Positions 35,621-47,106 of a DNA stretch of 64,000 nucleotides are shown here, piece by piece (positions within the stretch are counted from its first letter, which is position 1; each line of letters starts with the position of its first letter). This DNA is from Vitellaria paradoxa (taxonomy: Eukaryota; Streptophyta; Magnoliopsida; Ericales; Sapotaceae). A program made the position numbers and the translations under genes. The notes beneath the pieces were generated by a model, which saw only the letters and a program-made list of their open reading frames with translations, made no database searches and had not been told where the DNA came from. The stretch is taken from the NCBI GenBank assembly GCA_019916065.1, contig CM034242.1, forward strand, positions 45,320,626-45,384,625. The letters are read 5' to 3'.

Positions 35621-36672
35621 GACACAACCGGGGAATGAATAATTTTACTCGAGAAGAACAGGCCCTGCAAGCGAAATTAGGCCACTGTTAAGATGCTGTT
35701 CTTTGTCACGTGAACGGAACGTGAGGGACTAATCCAGTACTTGCTTCTTCTTGAAATTTTTTTTTTTTTTTTTTCGTTATGCTGATATTTTAAGCAAATT
35801 TTTGATATATGCTGACGATTTTTCAATATTTAAAAAATACTATTAGTTTATAAAACATTCTTTGAAATAATAATTTTAGAAAATGTCATTTTAAATAGTA
35901 TTTTTTAAAAACACTCTTTAAAAAGTATTTTTTGGAAGTACCCTTTTAAATAATACCTTCAACATAGTTATAATTTTTACCAAATTATTATAAATTAAAT
36001 TCATTTTATTACATTTAAGGAGAATAAAAGATTTAAATATTTTACTTTTACTTACGTAAATTTCACTAAAATAGTATAGTATTAATATGTTTATATAATA
36101 AATATTTATCTGAAAATTTGAAATAAAAAATTAAAGTTAAAAAAATATCAAAAATTTATAAAAACAATCATACACAATATATTCATTCACTTACAATTAA
36201 TATAAAATACATACTTTTGAAAAGAATAAAACTAGAAAATGGTTCATTAGAAAAGATTCGAAATAATAAAATTAGAAATTAATTCATTCAATTTATAAGT
36301 TAAAAAATGAGCCAAAAAATGAGATACCACCAATTCTATTAAAAATTTTGAAAATTACATGTTAAATAATATACAAAAATTTACTTGAAAAAGGTTTATA
36401 CTAGAGGAATATTAGAATTTTGTAGAAAAAAATTCAAATAAATAATTAACAATTAATTGAAATCTATATTATTCTAATTTTATATTTTGAAATTAACTTT
36501 AGAATTAGAAATTGTAAGGCTTTACTTTGGTTAGAGGAAACCCCTTTAAAAATTTTCAAATGCCATAGGAGAATTTGTTAAAAAAAAAAAAGAAAGAAAG
36601 AAAATAAACCCAACAGTTTGCAAAAAAGGGAAAAAATAATTTAACCCAACTATTTTTCCACTCACAAATTTA

Positions 36673-36813
36673 GGGTTCGTTTGGAACCCAAAAAAATCAA
36701 AAAACTTCAAAAGTTTTCAAATTCCTCCAATCAAATTTTGTCACCTATTATTTTTACATCATATCAACTTCACCTTTTGGAAACTTTTGATTTTTTTTAC
36801 TCCAAACGCCCCC
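36673..36813. mobile_element. Tourist-like (PIF/Harbinger) MITE
   Basis: 141 bp with ends GGGTTCGTTTGGAAC and, reversed, GGGGGCGTTTGGAGT. It is flanked by the TTA target duplication typical of the superfamily (36670-36672 and 36814-36816). Long complementary arms could fold into a hairpin. Non-coding. Confidence 0.9.
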
Positions 36814-37390
36814 TTAATTCATTAATTTCAACAATTAACTCATCAATTTTAAAAATATAATGACAGCACAATAAAAAAAAATCCTTCTTCTTCTTTTTCT
36901 TTTTCTTAAATAAAAAAAAAAGATTACACTTACAAAATAAAAATAGAAAGAAAAAAAAAAGTTTTGCATGAAGGATGAAGAACATTTTTTAGTTAAAAAT
37001 TTTTGAAAAGAGTAAAAATATAGTCTATTAATAATTTCATGTAAGGGCTAGTTCAGTTATTAAAGTTAAACTCTCACTGTCACATGCTGATGGGATTGCG
37101 AGTGGTTCAATAACATACTAAACGAGTTATCACTGAGTAAAACACTCATGTTTTATATCGTTTTAAGTGAATTTATATATATATAATTTAATATTTTTAA
37201 AATATAATGTGTTTTAAAGTTATGTAAAACCGAATTCCATAAGAATTATGTGGTTTAAGTGTAATTGAGTCGAAAGAATTTTAGAACTTGTGTCATGGAG
37301 ACATAAGTCATTAGACTCGGCTAGCATGGCATTAGGCCAAGCTCCGTGTCACTATCCCATTTATTTTTCATAATAAAAATTAATTTATTT

Positions 37391-38418
37391 GGGGCCGTTT
37401 GATAACGCTATCATTTTTTTATTTACATTTATATGTTTATGTTTTTTTTTTTCTGTTGTCTTTTCGTTTTCTGAAATGAAAATTTAAACTGTGTTTCACA
37501 ATTACTACTTTTTTATTTTCATGAAACATTAAATTTTATTAGTTTTTTAAAAATTAATTGAATCTAATAAATATATTTTATATTAATTTAATTTAATTAT
37601 ATTATTTTTTAAAAATAATTGAATAAAATATAAATATTAATATTATATCATTTAATCTAGTAAATATAAAATATATTAATTATAATATAATTATATTATT
37701 TATTAAAAATAATTGAATAAAATATATTTCAAAATAATTTAAATAATTTAATTATTAGATTTATAATTTAATAAAATATAATTCATATTAAATAAATAAA
37801 TTAAGTTAAATTGATTATTAAATTAAAATAATTCAATTATGATATTTATTAAAAATAATTTAATAAAATATATTTAATATTATTTAAATTAAATGTTTTA
37901 AAATAATTATTAAATTGAATAATTTAATTATAATATTTTTATTAAACATAATTTAACAAAATATATTTATATTAATGAAATTATTTATTAAATTAAATTA
38001 ATATATTATATTTTATTGTTTATTAAAAATAATTTAATAATATATATTTCTTATTAATTAAATTAACTGATTTAATTTAATTATTTATTAGAAATAAATT
38101 AATAATAGATATTACTTATTAATTTCATTAATTTCATTTAATTATATTATTTATTAAAATAAATTTTATTTTAATAAAATAATTTATTTTAATATGATAT
38201 AACAAAAATAGATAAAGTATTAGAATTGACAAAATGTTTGCAGCAGAAAAAGAAAACATAGTGAAGACACCTTTTTTCTATTTACCTTTCTTCTACTTAA
38301 TTTTCCATTTTTTTGAAAACAAAAAACGTAAACAGATTTAACAAACATGTTTTTGTTACCAGTTTACAAATTTTTAAAAACATTAAAAAAAAAGATAAAA
38401 ATATTACCAAACGGAGAC
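37391..38418. mobile_element. AT-rich inverted-end element with internal degenerate tandem repeats
   Basis: About 1.03 kb with ends GGGGCCGTTTGATAA and, reversed, GTCTCCGTTTGGTAAT. The 37540-38210 interior is almost pure A+T. It repeats a motif like ATTATATTATTTATTAAA plus AATAATTGAATAAAATAT at about 37597, 37690, 37836, 37927, 38008 and 38078. Target duplication is unclear (TTT versus TTG), so classification is tentative. Confidence 0.6.
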
Positions 38419-38439
38419 TTGATATCCTATTATTATTAT

Positions 38440-38940
38440 GGCTCGTTTGACAAAATTTTTACTTTTTAGTTTTTGTTTTTATTTTTTTAATTAAACATCA
38501 AAACACATTTGGTAAGTTTTTTTTAGTTTTTAATTTTATATTTTTTTTTAAATCATGAAAACACAAAAATATATTTTTCCTTATAATTTCATTTTTTCTA
38601 AAACTACCACTAATCATAACCTTCATCCATCGTACTATCGTTTGACTACTACCAATTGTCACTAGTTATCGCCAACTTCGATCACGATCACCCCCATCGC
38701 CTGCCAGATACTTTTGATCATCGCCCATCTTTGACTATAACCAGTTGGCCACCACTTTCAATAATCGTCGCCAACCTCTGGCCACACTTTCGCCACCAAT
38801 CACTGCCAAACCATCACCAATTACACTTTTAATTTTATAATTATTAACTAATAATTAAATTTTTATTTTTTAGCATTACAAAAATAAAAAATAAAAATGA
38901 AAAATTAAATATAAAAAATTAACAATTTTGTCAACGCTAG
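38440..38940. mobile_element. Inverted-end element with a C-rich core
   Basis: About 500 bp. The left end GGCTCGTTTGACAAAATTTT pairs with the reversed right end CTAGCGTTGACAAAATTG. The 38600-38820 core is C-rich on the plus strand, with repeated ATCGCC/CACC motifs, unlike its AT-rich surroundings. No target duplication was found. Confidence 0.55.
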
Positions 38941-39171
38941 GTTTATTTGCACTCTATAAATAAATTATTACATTTCACTTTATTTTTTTAGTAAATAAAA
39001 TTACATAATTATCTACATTCCTACAACAACAATAGTAATTGTTTAATTTTATTTAATAAAAAAATAGAAATATAGTGTACGAATTTAGCCGTGGGAGTTA
39101 AAAAAATAATAATAATATAATAAAAAAATAAAATAGTGCAGCATGCTTCCGTAGAATTTCTGTCCCTCAAA

Positions 39172-42100
39172 ATGGGGACTACTCGCCTGCTTCGGTTCCC
39201 TAGCTTAGCCACTTCACCGTCGTCATACCTGCCCCTTCTGCTAATAAACAGCTACGTTAATCCTCCCAATCAAAGCCCTATTGCTAGCACCTGTAGATTC
39301 TCAAACAGCACTCTGTGTCGCTCCACCGGCTACGGCGGTCGGCCCCACTGGGACTCCAATGCCGAAGAGGCCGTCGGGCCTGAACGACTCAGATTCATCA
39401 TCGACGACGACGACGGCGGCGAGGATGGGTTTGGTTTCAGAAGGGGTTCAAAGAAGAGGGCCTGGTGGTCCGATGATTCGATGGGTATCGACGATGATGG
39501 AGAAGGGTTTGGGGTTTTGGAAGAGTCAATTGACGCTTCTTGGATTTCTAAGGTACGAAAACCATTTCCGATTGAAGTTTTAGCTAATGAAAATGAAATT
39601 GATTATTTTTTTCCTTTTTTTTATTTGGTTTTGGGCCTAATTGTTGTTGAATTTGCAAAATACGACGTGATGTTTGTTTGGTTTATGAGAAAATGCGGGA
39701 TAACGGAAAGAAACTGATCATTTCGACACCTGAGAAGAGATGAAATTCACTTAAATGAGCTAGTATTACTGTCGGTCTTTCAAATTAATTTGTTTCACCA
39801 TACGATAAAATTGCTACTCTAGTTTGGGAGCTTTTATCTATCAATTTATGACGTAATTAGAGCAACGGTGAGATTATTTTATTGCGACATGGGGGTTATG
39901 GCTTTGAATCATGGAGATAGCCTCTTTGCAAGAAAGGATAATGTTCGGCAATAATTTTTACCCTCTTCTCCGCCGCAGGCCCCTTCTCTCCCTTGTTCAT
40001 GGAGATTGCCTGCAAGCCAGAAAATAGTGAAATAAAGCGGTCGGAGTTGTTCTCCGACTAAGGAGACTCCGATGCTTAAGTCAGTTTTTCATATAGATAT
40101 ACGCTCATGTAAGTAAAGGAAGAGAGAAGAAGATCAGAGAAAAAGGAGCCGAAAGAAGAACCCCTACGCTGTCTTGGTTTTTGATATTTATAGATGGAGT
40201 GTCTGTCTTGTTTTCTGTTGATTTGATAGCTACTTTATCTTGATAGGACTTAAAGTGGGAGTAGGTGGCTAATATGAAATGACAGATGATGTAAGCTTCG
40301 GGAGCCGTGTGGTAGTGTATTACATAAAGTAATTATACAACGTAATTAGCAAATAATTTGTGATCCCAATTTAACTAGAATATACTCCCTGTTCGGGGGG
40401 TGCAATTTATGGTCGGCGGACCACTCTTGTGATCGGGCAAGTTATTTTTATGCCTCACAGATAAGAAAAAAGCTGCTTTGTTGGCCCTTTACCGAAAGAC
40501 CCTCTTTTTAAAAAGATAACAAATCAACACCAGCTGAATTGAAAGACAGGTGAATTTTTAATAAAATAAACGATGGTGAAGACGAATAGACAGCTGAAAG
40601 AGAGAGGGGTGATCGCGGAATGTTTGGGAAAATCTCTCACGGAAAAGTTGACGCGCACATCATTGCTCAAACTTCTGTACCTTAGATCCATCCACAAGTT
40701 TGGAGCACCAGTATATATACACGTGTCATGCATGTAGAGGCAGAGAGAGAGAGAGAGAGAAAGAGAGAGGGGAGATACAATCATACAACTATAGATGTAT
40801 GTATATGCAGGAAAGTGGGAAGTATGTGTTTAAAAATTTTCTTTGAGTTTGGATATGTAATTGTAGAAGGTTTGGTGTGTAGGTCCGTTGCTGTATGCTG
40901 AATCGCAATAGCAGGAGAGTGTGAAGACTGAAGAGTCTGAATGTCATTTGAAGTTGAATTTTGGGGTGAGGAAAATTTTCTGTATTTACAATATTAATTA
41001 GATTGGCTGGTCCAAGAGAATCATGAACTGTCCTAGTGGACTGCTGGTTGGTCCATGGTTTTGTAACAACTAAGCTGGTTTTTTAGTTGAAACGGTTTGG
41101 AAGTTATTCCAACTTTTTGCTGGACTGCTTCCAGTTTTATCAGCCAAACTGGCCAGTCCTTTTTTGAAACTATGTTAAAATGAGGAATGGCAATCTTAGT
41201 GGGGTTTTCTAGTTCCCATCCCTATCGGTATCGGTTTGAAGATGCATGTTTGAGAAAAGCAACAAAAAATTGAGTCAGGTTGGGACAGTTGGTTCAAGCT
41301 ACCTTGCCTGCCCCAATTAGGTATGTATTTAGTTTTCACAGATGCTGATATTAGTTATTTAAATTGAAATGTGTACTTACTATTTATGATTTGATCCATT
41401 ATATATCTCCCAATACATATATAATATTTATGCTGAGCTTTTTTTTTTGGGGGAGGGGGGTGAGGGGTGTTGGTCGGAGCGGGGATGGAGCAACTTCATC
41501 AAAACCAATGAATTCACTTAACTGCAGGGCATTAGTCTGGGGTGTAGTTGCAGCACACATGTTCAAGTATAATAATTCACATGGTAATGGATTTTTTTCA
41601 GATAAGCAGTAATGCTTGATTTTTAATAAATGTTAATGTTGCTGCAGCTGCTCCCTGTCAGGGTAATGCTTCCACAATGAAACATCATAGCGTAGTTGGA
41701 TGAGTTGACATTCCAATGGTAGGAAGTTTATTCTATTATGGCGGTGTTTGGAGTTCCAAAAAAGCTCAAAAAATAAAAAGTTAGTGTGAAAAGTGACACG
41801 TGGCGAAATTTGATTATTAGGAAGTTGGAAACTTAATTACCAAAAAAAAAAAAAAGGAAGTTGGAAACTTTTGGAGTTTTTCAAAAAATTTTGGATGTTT
41901 TATTTATTTTGATTTAGTAAACATTAAATTTGGAGTTACAGATGTTCGTATGGCGTGGTTAGAGTAATTTTTGAATCTACCTTGCGAAACATTCACCTGA
42001 AGGTTCCTGACTTCCTGTTCCGACTGTGCGGGACAACAGAATTTTGGAAGTCAGTCTGTACAATTTGTTAATTTGTTGATGAATTGATGGGGAAAAAAAA

Positions 42101-42714
42101 AAAAGTTAATGTGCATTATTTATTTTTTTTTTTGTGTGGAACCCTGAATTGTCATAAATTTTTGTTTGACCAAGGATGTTGATGAATCAGTGCAGGTTTT
42201 GAATGCTGTCGTTTGGCTACTTCCGGCCATTGTCATATCAATGCTTCTAGGCACGGGACCAAATGCTTTCTTCATGGCACTAGTGCTTCCCATAGCTCAG
42301 TCAGCAGTTACCTTCGCAACCGATGCGTTCTGGGGAAGGTTGAATGGCAGCCCAAAGCCGAAGAGGAGGACGAAGAAGAAGCCCTTTGCAAGAGCAGCAA
42401 GTGATATTGGAATGGGGAAGAAGGACGAAGACATTATTGAGTCTGCTGGCAAGGGAAGGGAGAACTACCAGTCTTGGGGAGGAGCAAATGATGCTTCAAA
42501 TAAAAAAGGTGATGATAAGAAGAGGAGGGCAAACAGCTTTGGTGGATGGGATGATCTAGACAAGAAAGTGGGATCTGATACAGTCCCTAAAAAGGCACAG
42601 AAGAATAAGAAGGGTAAACTGAGCAGGAGAGTGAGAAATAGAGAGACGCCATTGCTGCTGAGACTGCTGATTGCCGTTTTCCCTTTCTTAGGATGGTGGA
42701 ACAAGTTCTTGTAA
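39172..42714 (+). CDS. Probable plastid-targeted membrane protein of unknown function (two exons)
   Basis: Exon 1 39172-39552 (ATG 39172) and exon 2 42196-42714, giving 299 residues. The donor AAG|GTACGA and acceptor TGCAG|GTTTTG keep frame. An acceptor at 42175 (CCAAG|GATGTT) is also in frame and would add seven residues. The first ~60 residues are rich in Ser/Thr/Pro and poor in acids, as in chloroplast transit peptides. An acidic stretch (DDDDGGEDG) follows. Two hydrophobic segments start at residue 128 (VVWLLPAIVISMLL, then GPNAFFMALVLPIAQ). A Lys-rich basic linker and a C-terminal hydrophobic LLLRLLIAVFPFLGWW follow. I recognise the pattern from plant proteins annotated only as hypothetical or membrane proteins and assign no function. 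An upstream in-frame ATG at 39136 is less likely. Confidence 0.8.
39553..42195. other. Intron of the membrane-protein gene
   Basis: 2.6 kb, non-coding. It has a GA-rich run at 40741-40771 and a G-run at about 41448-41466. A fragment starting GGCGGTGTTTGGAGTTCC at 41739 resembles the left end of the Tourist-type elements, but I could not find its right end. Confidence 0.6.
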
Positions 42715-44223
42715 TGAAAATTCTGTATAATTTATATTGTTTTGATTAGCAGGAACTGCTTGTTGTACTTGGTTGAAGTCAAATTTTTGTGTTTCACTGT
42801 AACAGAAGCAAAGTTTGTTTAGTTTGATTTTTTATAAACCTGGTTTAAGTAATATTATACACAAATGTTAGGAACAATCTGACATGGAATATCAATGTAT
42901 GTGGATATATTATTATAATAAACTCTATAAGTACCTCAACAACCAAAATCTCTACTACGTTGAAGAAAAAAGAGATTTCCTTTTTGTGCAGCCATATTGT
43001 TTGATTGATGCAATGGAGGACCGCATGAGAGGCAGTAATGAAATTGGAATGTTTGCGGAGAATAGATGCTTTAATTGTTGTGGCAAAGGAATGTTGTGGC
43101 CTTGATGAATGATACAGATTTCATTTCAGTCTATTTTGCATGCATTGATCCCTGTGAGGGGAGTATTGGGAAAAATGAGATCCAAAAGTGTAAATTTAGA
43201 AGGTGGGGAAACAAAAAAAAAAAAGATTACTAAAGTGTCTAAGAAATGAATGCAAGAGATTTAACGTGATTCTTATTTTGGTAAAGATTGGAGTGGCAAA
43301 GCTCGAAATGAATGTCTGTTTGTTTCGATAGACATAGTGTTGGATAAGAAATACTATTTTGTCCTTAATTTTTATACTATATTTGATTCTGTAGTTTTTT
43401 TTTTTTAAATAACATTTATTATAAGATGTCATTTATATTTTATGGTAGAACCATCCGAAATGAAAATTAGAAATGAAATGCTATATCTAATCCAATTCCA
43501 TATCATATGAAACGAACATGATGATGAAGGTATTTTTACAAGCAAATTATCAAAAGTACTGCTATGTTTATATTTGTAATCAGTAAATTAGTGAACACAA
43601 TATTGATTTCAAATTTGTTATTTTAGACATTTGGATAAAGTGTCAAATGCATAGATTCAAAAGCTCTCAAATGTCGAATTTATACATATTAAGTAGTCAA
43701 GTTTCAAGAATATTACCCAAAAAATTTCAAGCAAAATACGAAATTTGACAGGCACCTCGTTAGGAACTTGTTGAAAATCTCGCCGCCACGAGACATCAAA
43801 TGAGATAGGAGAAAAGATGATTTTTTGTACAGTTTTACTCCAATTAGATGTTGGTTTAGTTCCACAATTGTGGAATTTGGGAAGAAAAAAAAAAAACTAA
43901 TTAATTGTTCAATGATTCCATGAGTCTAAGCAAACTAATCAGTGATATGGGAATCAATTCTTTCTTAAAGATCAATTCTGCATGTTGTTTAACTTGTGCT
44001 CACCATACAATAGCAAAGCCAAATCTTCACTGAGCGGAAAATATAAACGGATGATATATAGTTTGAGTTATAAGAAAGGAATGTATTGCAAAGTGGGTAA
44101 AAAGGGAAAAACTAATATTATTTGTTATAACTTTTGGTGAACAACCTCTTAATTGCTTTGTCAAAAATTATTATTCTCAAATATAGATATTTAATTTTTA
44201 TCAAATAATATTACACTATTTTT

Positions 44224-44955
44224 TGCACAGTTTGGTATGTCAAAAAACAAAATAACTCCAATAACCTCTAAAAACCACTAAAATTATCTATTACATTATT
44301 ACACATTCTCACCTTTACTAATTTAAAAAAAAATTAAATATTTCACTAAAAAAAATCGAATTCCGGAAGGAGATTAACCGAATAGGAAAATTTTTTTTTA
44401 GTAATCATGTTCTCCTATTTCAAAGTTTTTGAACGAGTACCATTGTGGGGTGTACACACACAAACTGTTAGAATAGATTGGTCAAAACTATTGCCATCGT
44501 ATCGTTTTGCTATATCGAAACGCTGTGCAGTGTATAACACAAATTGAAATGTTTTTTGAATTTGTTATAACAGATTTTGAAAAATCGTTCTAATAATTTA
44601 TTACTATTCATGTCAAAAAAGGCGGTTTGTAAAAAGAACACGAAGTGGAGAAAGAAATTGAGGATTTTTTGAATTCGTTAAAATGGACTTTGACAAACCG
44701 TTCTAAAGGTTTGTTACTGTTCATATCAAAAAAATGCGGGTTGGAAAAAAATACACAATGGAGAGACAAATTGGGGGGGGGTTTGAATCCATTAGAACAT
44801 GTTTTGAAAAATTGTTCTAACGGTTTGTCATTATTTATCTTTATAAAGCGCAGTTTGAAAAAAATACTAAATACCAAAATTTATCCAAAATCATGTTTTA
44901 TCTTCTTCTTTTCTTTTTTTTTTTTTTTTTTTTTTTTACGACTCAAAACGGACCT
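44224..44955 (+). mobile_element. Hairpin-unit MITE, copy B (expanded)
   Basis: About 730 bp. The left end TGCACAGTTTGG...CAAAAAACAAAATAA and an internal block (GAATTCCGGAAGGAGATTAA..., GAACGAGTACCATTG) match copy A (26156-26555) read in reverse. The right end is ACTCAAAACGGACC. Flanks are TTT on both sides. Unlike copy A it holds three decayed repeat units of about 113 bp starting near 44556, 44669 and 44783, each with a hairpin-type pair such as CATTAGAACATG ... TTGTTCTAACGG. Confidence 0.8.
44556..44895 (+). repeat. Three tandem units of about 113 bp
   Basis: Units begin TTGAATTTGTTATAAC, TTGAATTCGTTAAAAT and TTGAATCCATTAGAAC. Each contains a decayed GTTAGAAC ... GTTCTAAC inverted pair and ends with a GGAGA.AAATTG stretch. 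Confidence 0.85.
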
Positions 44956-46057
44956 TTTATATGTTTGAAAATTTTAAAATGATCAATATAAAATTAAGCT
45001 CACTGTAATAATCAATAAAATTAATTAATATATAAATTAACAACAATAAGTTAGTCAAAACCTAGAATATATAATTTTGAGTGTACATCAAAATTTTCTT
45101 AATACTATAAATAATGTTAGAATAATATTTATGAATGAATTATACACAAGCATGTCTATATCTATTACTATTATAGAGCAGATTTAGTAAAACTCACTTT
45201 TTTTTATGAAGCGACGATTTTAGTGAAATTCCTATTCTCTAAGAAGCGTCAGGTTTGGTAAAATTTTAATTTTTTCAAATTAATAAAAATACCCCTAAAA
45301 TTAAATACATATACACGAATTACTTTTAGAAAGTAAAGATATAATAGTTAATTTACAGTATTTTCAAAATTTAAAATTTAAAATTTAAAAATTTAGTTAT
45401 CATGTTTAAATTTGAAAAATAATTAAGATATATTTTCCTATTTAATAGTTATCTTTATCCTTATATATATTTATTAAAAAATATATATTTATAAAAAAAA
45501 TACTTTACACGCATGTGCACCAATCTCTAATAAATAATATAGATACACACACATAGATAAAGCACTTTAACCCTTTTCACACAAAATATTTTTATATAAA
45601 TACATAAAGAGGAAAAAAATGAATAAATACATAACCTCAAAACGAACAAAAGAATCTTTTAGATTATTTGATAATAATGTTGCTCATAATTGAATTTTCA
45701 AATGAGTTATTGAATATCCTTATTACTGCGTTGTTAGGCGACTCTTTGTTCATCTCAAAGTAGCCCTTGCCCTCTCATTATCAGTTTAGTTTGCATTTGA
45801 ATAATATATTTTTAACATTATTTGGTTTCAATTTTCAAGTTGCTATAATTAATATCGTTGTCAAGATGAGGTAACTTAGCGGTTTGGCATAACGTTCTGT
45901 CGAGACACACGCACCCACAAAAGAAAAGAAAAATATTAAAAAAAAAAAGGAAAAAGTACAAAATTCAAATTAATTTTATTTTTTATTTGATTAGAAAAAT
46001 AAAATAAATAAATACGTATTTGTAAAGAAAAAAGTTGTTTTTTTGTTTGGTACTAGT

Positions 46058-46280
46058 TAACCATGAGACAAATTTTGGGTAACGGGGGAAGGTCATTTGA
46101 ACCCACCAAACTACAAACTCTCTAGGAGACTAGCGCGTTGTCTACCACCACGGTCTCCCACTTAAGACCTGGCCACCTAGGTTGGAGAGTCGAACCCGCG
46201 ACTGAGTAGATCACCAAATACTTGGGCTCGCTCTCCGCTCCACTGGACTAAATCAGCGGTGGTAACCATAAGACAAATTT
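46058..46280 (-). mobile_element. tRNA-derived SINE with target duplication
   Basis: 187 bp (46076-46262) between direct repeats of 18 bp with one mismatch: TAACCATGAGACAAATTT (46058-46075) and TAACCATAAGACAAATTT (46263-46280). On the minus strand the head has an A-box-like TAGTCCAGTGGAGCGG, and 45-50 bp further a strong B-box, GGGTTCGACTCTCC. These are RNA polymerase III promoter elements of tRNA genes. The tail has no long poly-A. It cannot fold as a complete tRNA, so a SINE is the better call. Confidence 0.85.
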
Positions 46281-46439
46281 GATCTTAATTCAAATATATA
46301 CAATTTATATATTTATATTTAAATGTCTTAATCGATCTTGATTCAAATATATACAATTTATATATTTATATTTAAATGTCTTAATCGATGTTGATTCAAA
46401 TATATACAATTTATATATTTATATTTAAATTTCTTAATC
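46281..46439. repeat. 53-bp tandem repeat, three copies
   Basis: Copies start at 46281 (GATCTTAATTC), 46334 (GATCTTGATTC) and 46387 (GATGTTGATTC). They are nearly identical over the full unit and begin exactly at the end of the SINE target duplication. Confidence 0.95.
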
Positions 46440-46851
46440 AATAGTAATCATCAATGCGTAAACTGGGGCTGTTTTTCGATGGTTTTGACTTATATAAATC
46501 CAACTTTGATATTTATATAAAATATTATAGGGATTCATAGTTTGGTCACCAACAAGCCACTTACAGAAAAGTTAGATTTTTTTTGTGTTTGAGGAAAAAA
46601 AAAAAAGTTAACTCTTTAATAATTAACTTTTTACTTTTTTTATTTATTTAATATTTTACTCTTAAAAATAAAAATTTTAAAAAATTAAAATATAAAAAGA
46701 TAAATTTAATGATTTTAAAAAAATTAAAAAAATTAGGAACTAATAATTCAGTTACCAATTAATTTTTACCAAACGAAGGCTTATAATTAAATCGGAGCAA
46801 CTGGGCTAATTTGGTCAACGGTGTCCCCTAAAGACGCAGAGAAGCCCATAT

Positions 46852-46854
<3 letters not shown>

Positions 46855-46910
<56 letters not shown>
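46855..46910. repeat. (AT)28 microsatellite
   Basis: 56 bp of perfect AT dinucleotide, the longest simple repeat in the window. Confidence 0.97.
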
Positions 46911-46913
<3 letters not shown>

Positions 46914-46962
46914 TATTTATAATATAAATTACAAAATAATAACTTTTACGAATTTATACTAA

Positions 46963-47106
46963 AAGTGTGTTTGGAGTAAGAAAAAATGAGATAAATTAAA
47001 ATAAATTGAGAGTTCGTAATGCGTACAGTAAAAAAAGTTAATGTAATATAAAATTAATAAAAATTTATAAAAATTTTTAATATTTTTTTACATGTCAAAC
47101 GAAGCC
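46963..47106. mobile_element. Tourist-like MITE
   Basis: 144 bp with ends AAGTGTGTTTGGAG and, reversed, GGCTTCGTTTGACA. It is flanked by TAA on both sides (46960-46962 and 47107-47109), the usual PIF/Harbinger target duplication. Confidence 0.75.

Larger units (their letters stand above)
35618..39171. other. Divergent intergenic region between PP2A and membrane-protein genes
   Basis: Very AT-rich, no gene recognised. The PP2A promoter should lie at the left end and the membrane-protein promoter at the right end. Contains a 141-bp Tourist-like MITE (36673-36813), an AT-rich inverted-end element with degenerate tandem repeats (37391-38418) and a third inverted-end element (38440-38940). Short ORFs such as 36797-36985 are low-complexity. 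Confidence 0.7.

Noticed and set aside
41739..41890. Further Tourist-like MITE (GGCGGTGTTTGGAG end)
   Set aside because: The left end fits, but I could not find a matching right end or target duplication.
44556..44895. Regularly spaced repeats resembling a CRISPR array
   Set aside because: Only three diverged ~113-bp units, inside a MITE in a plant genome; no short constant repeat with unique spacers.
46076..46262. Possible tRNA gene (strong B-box)
   Set aside because: No complete cloverleaf or anticodon arm could be drawn, and an 18-bp target duplication flanks it, so SINE is the better call.
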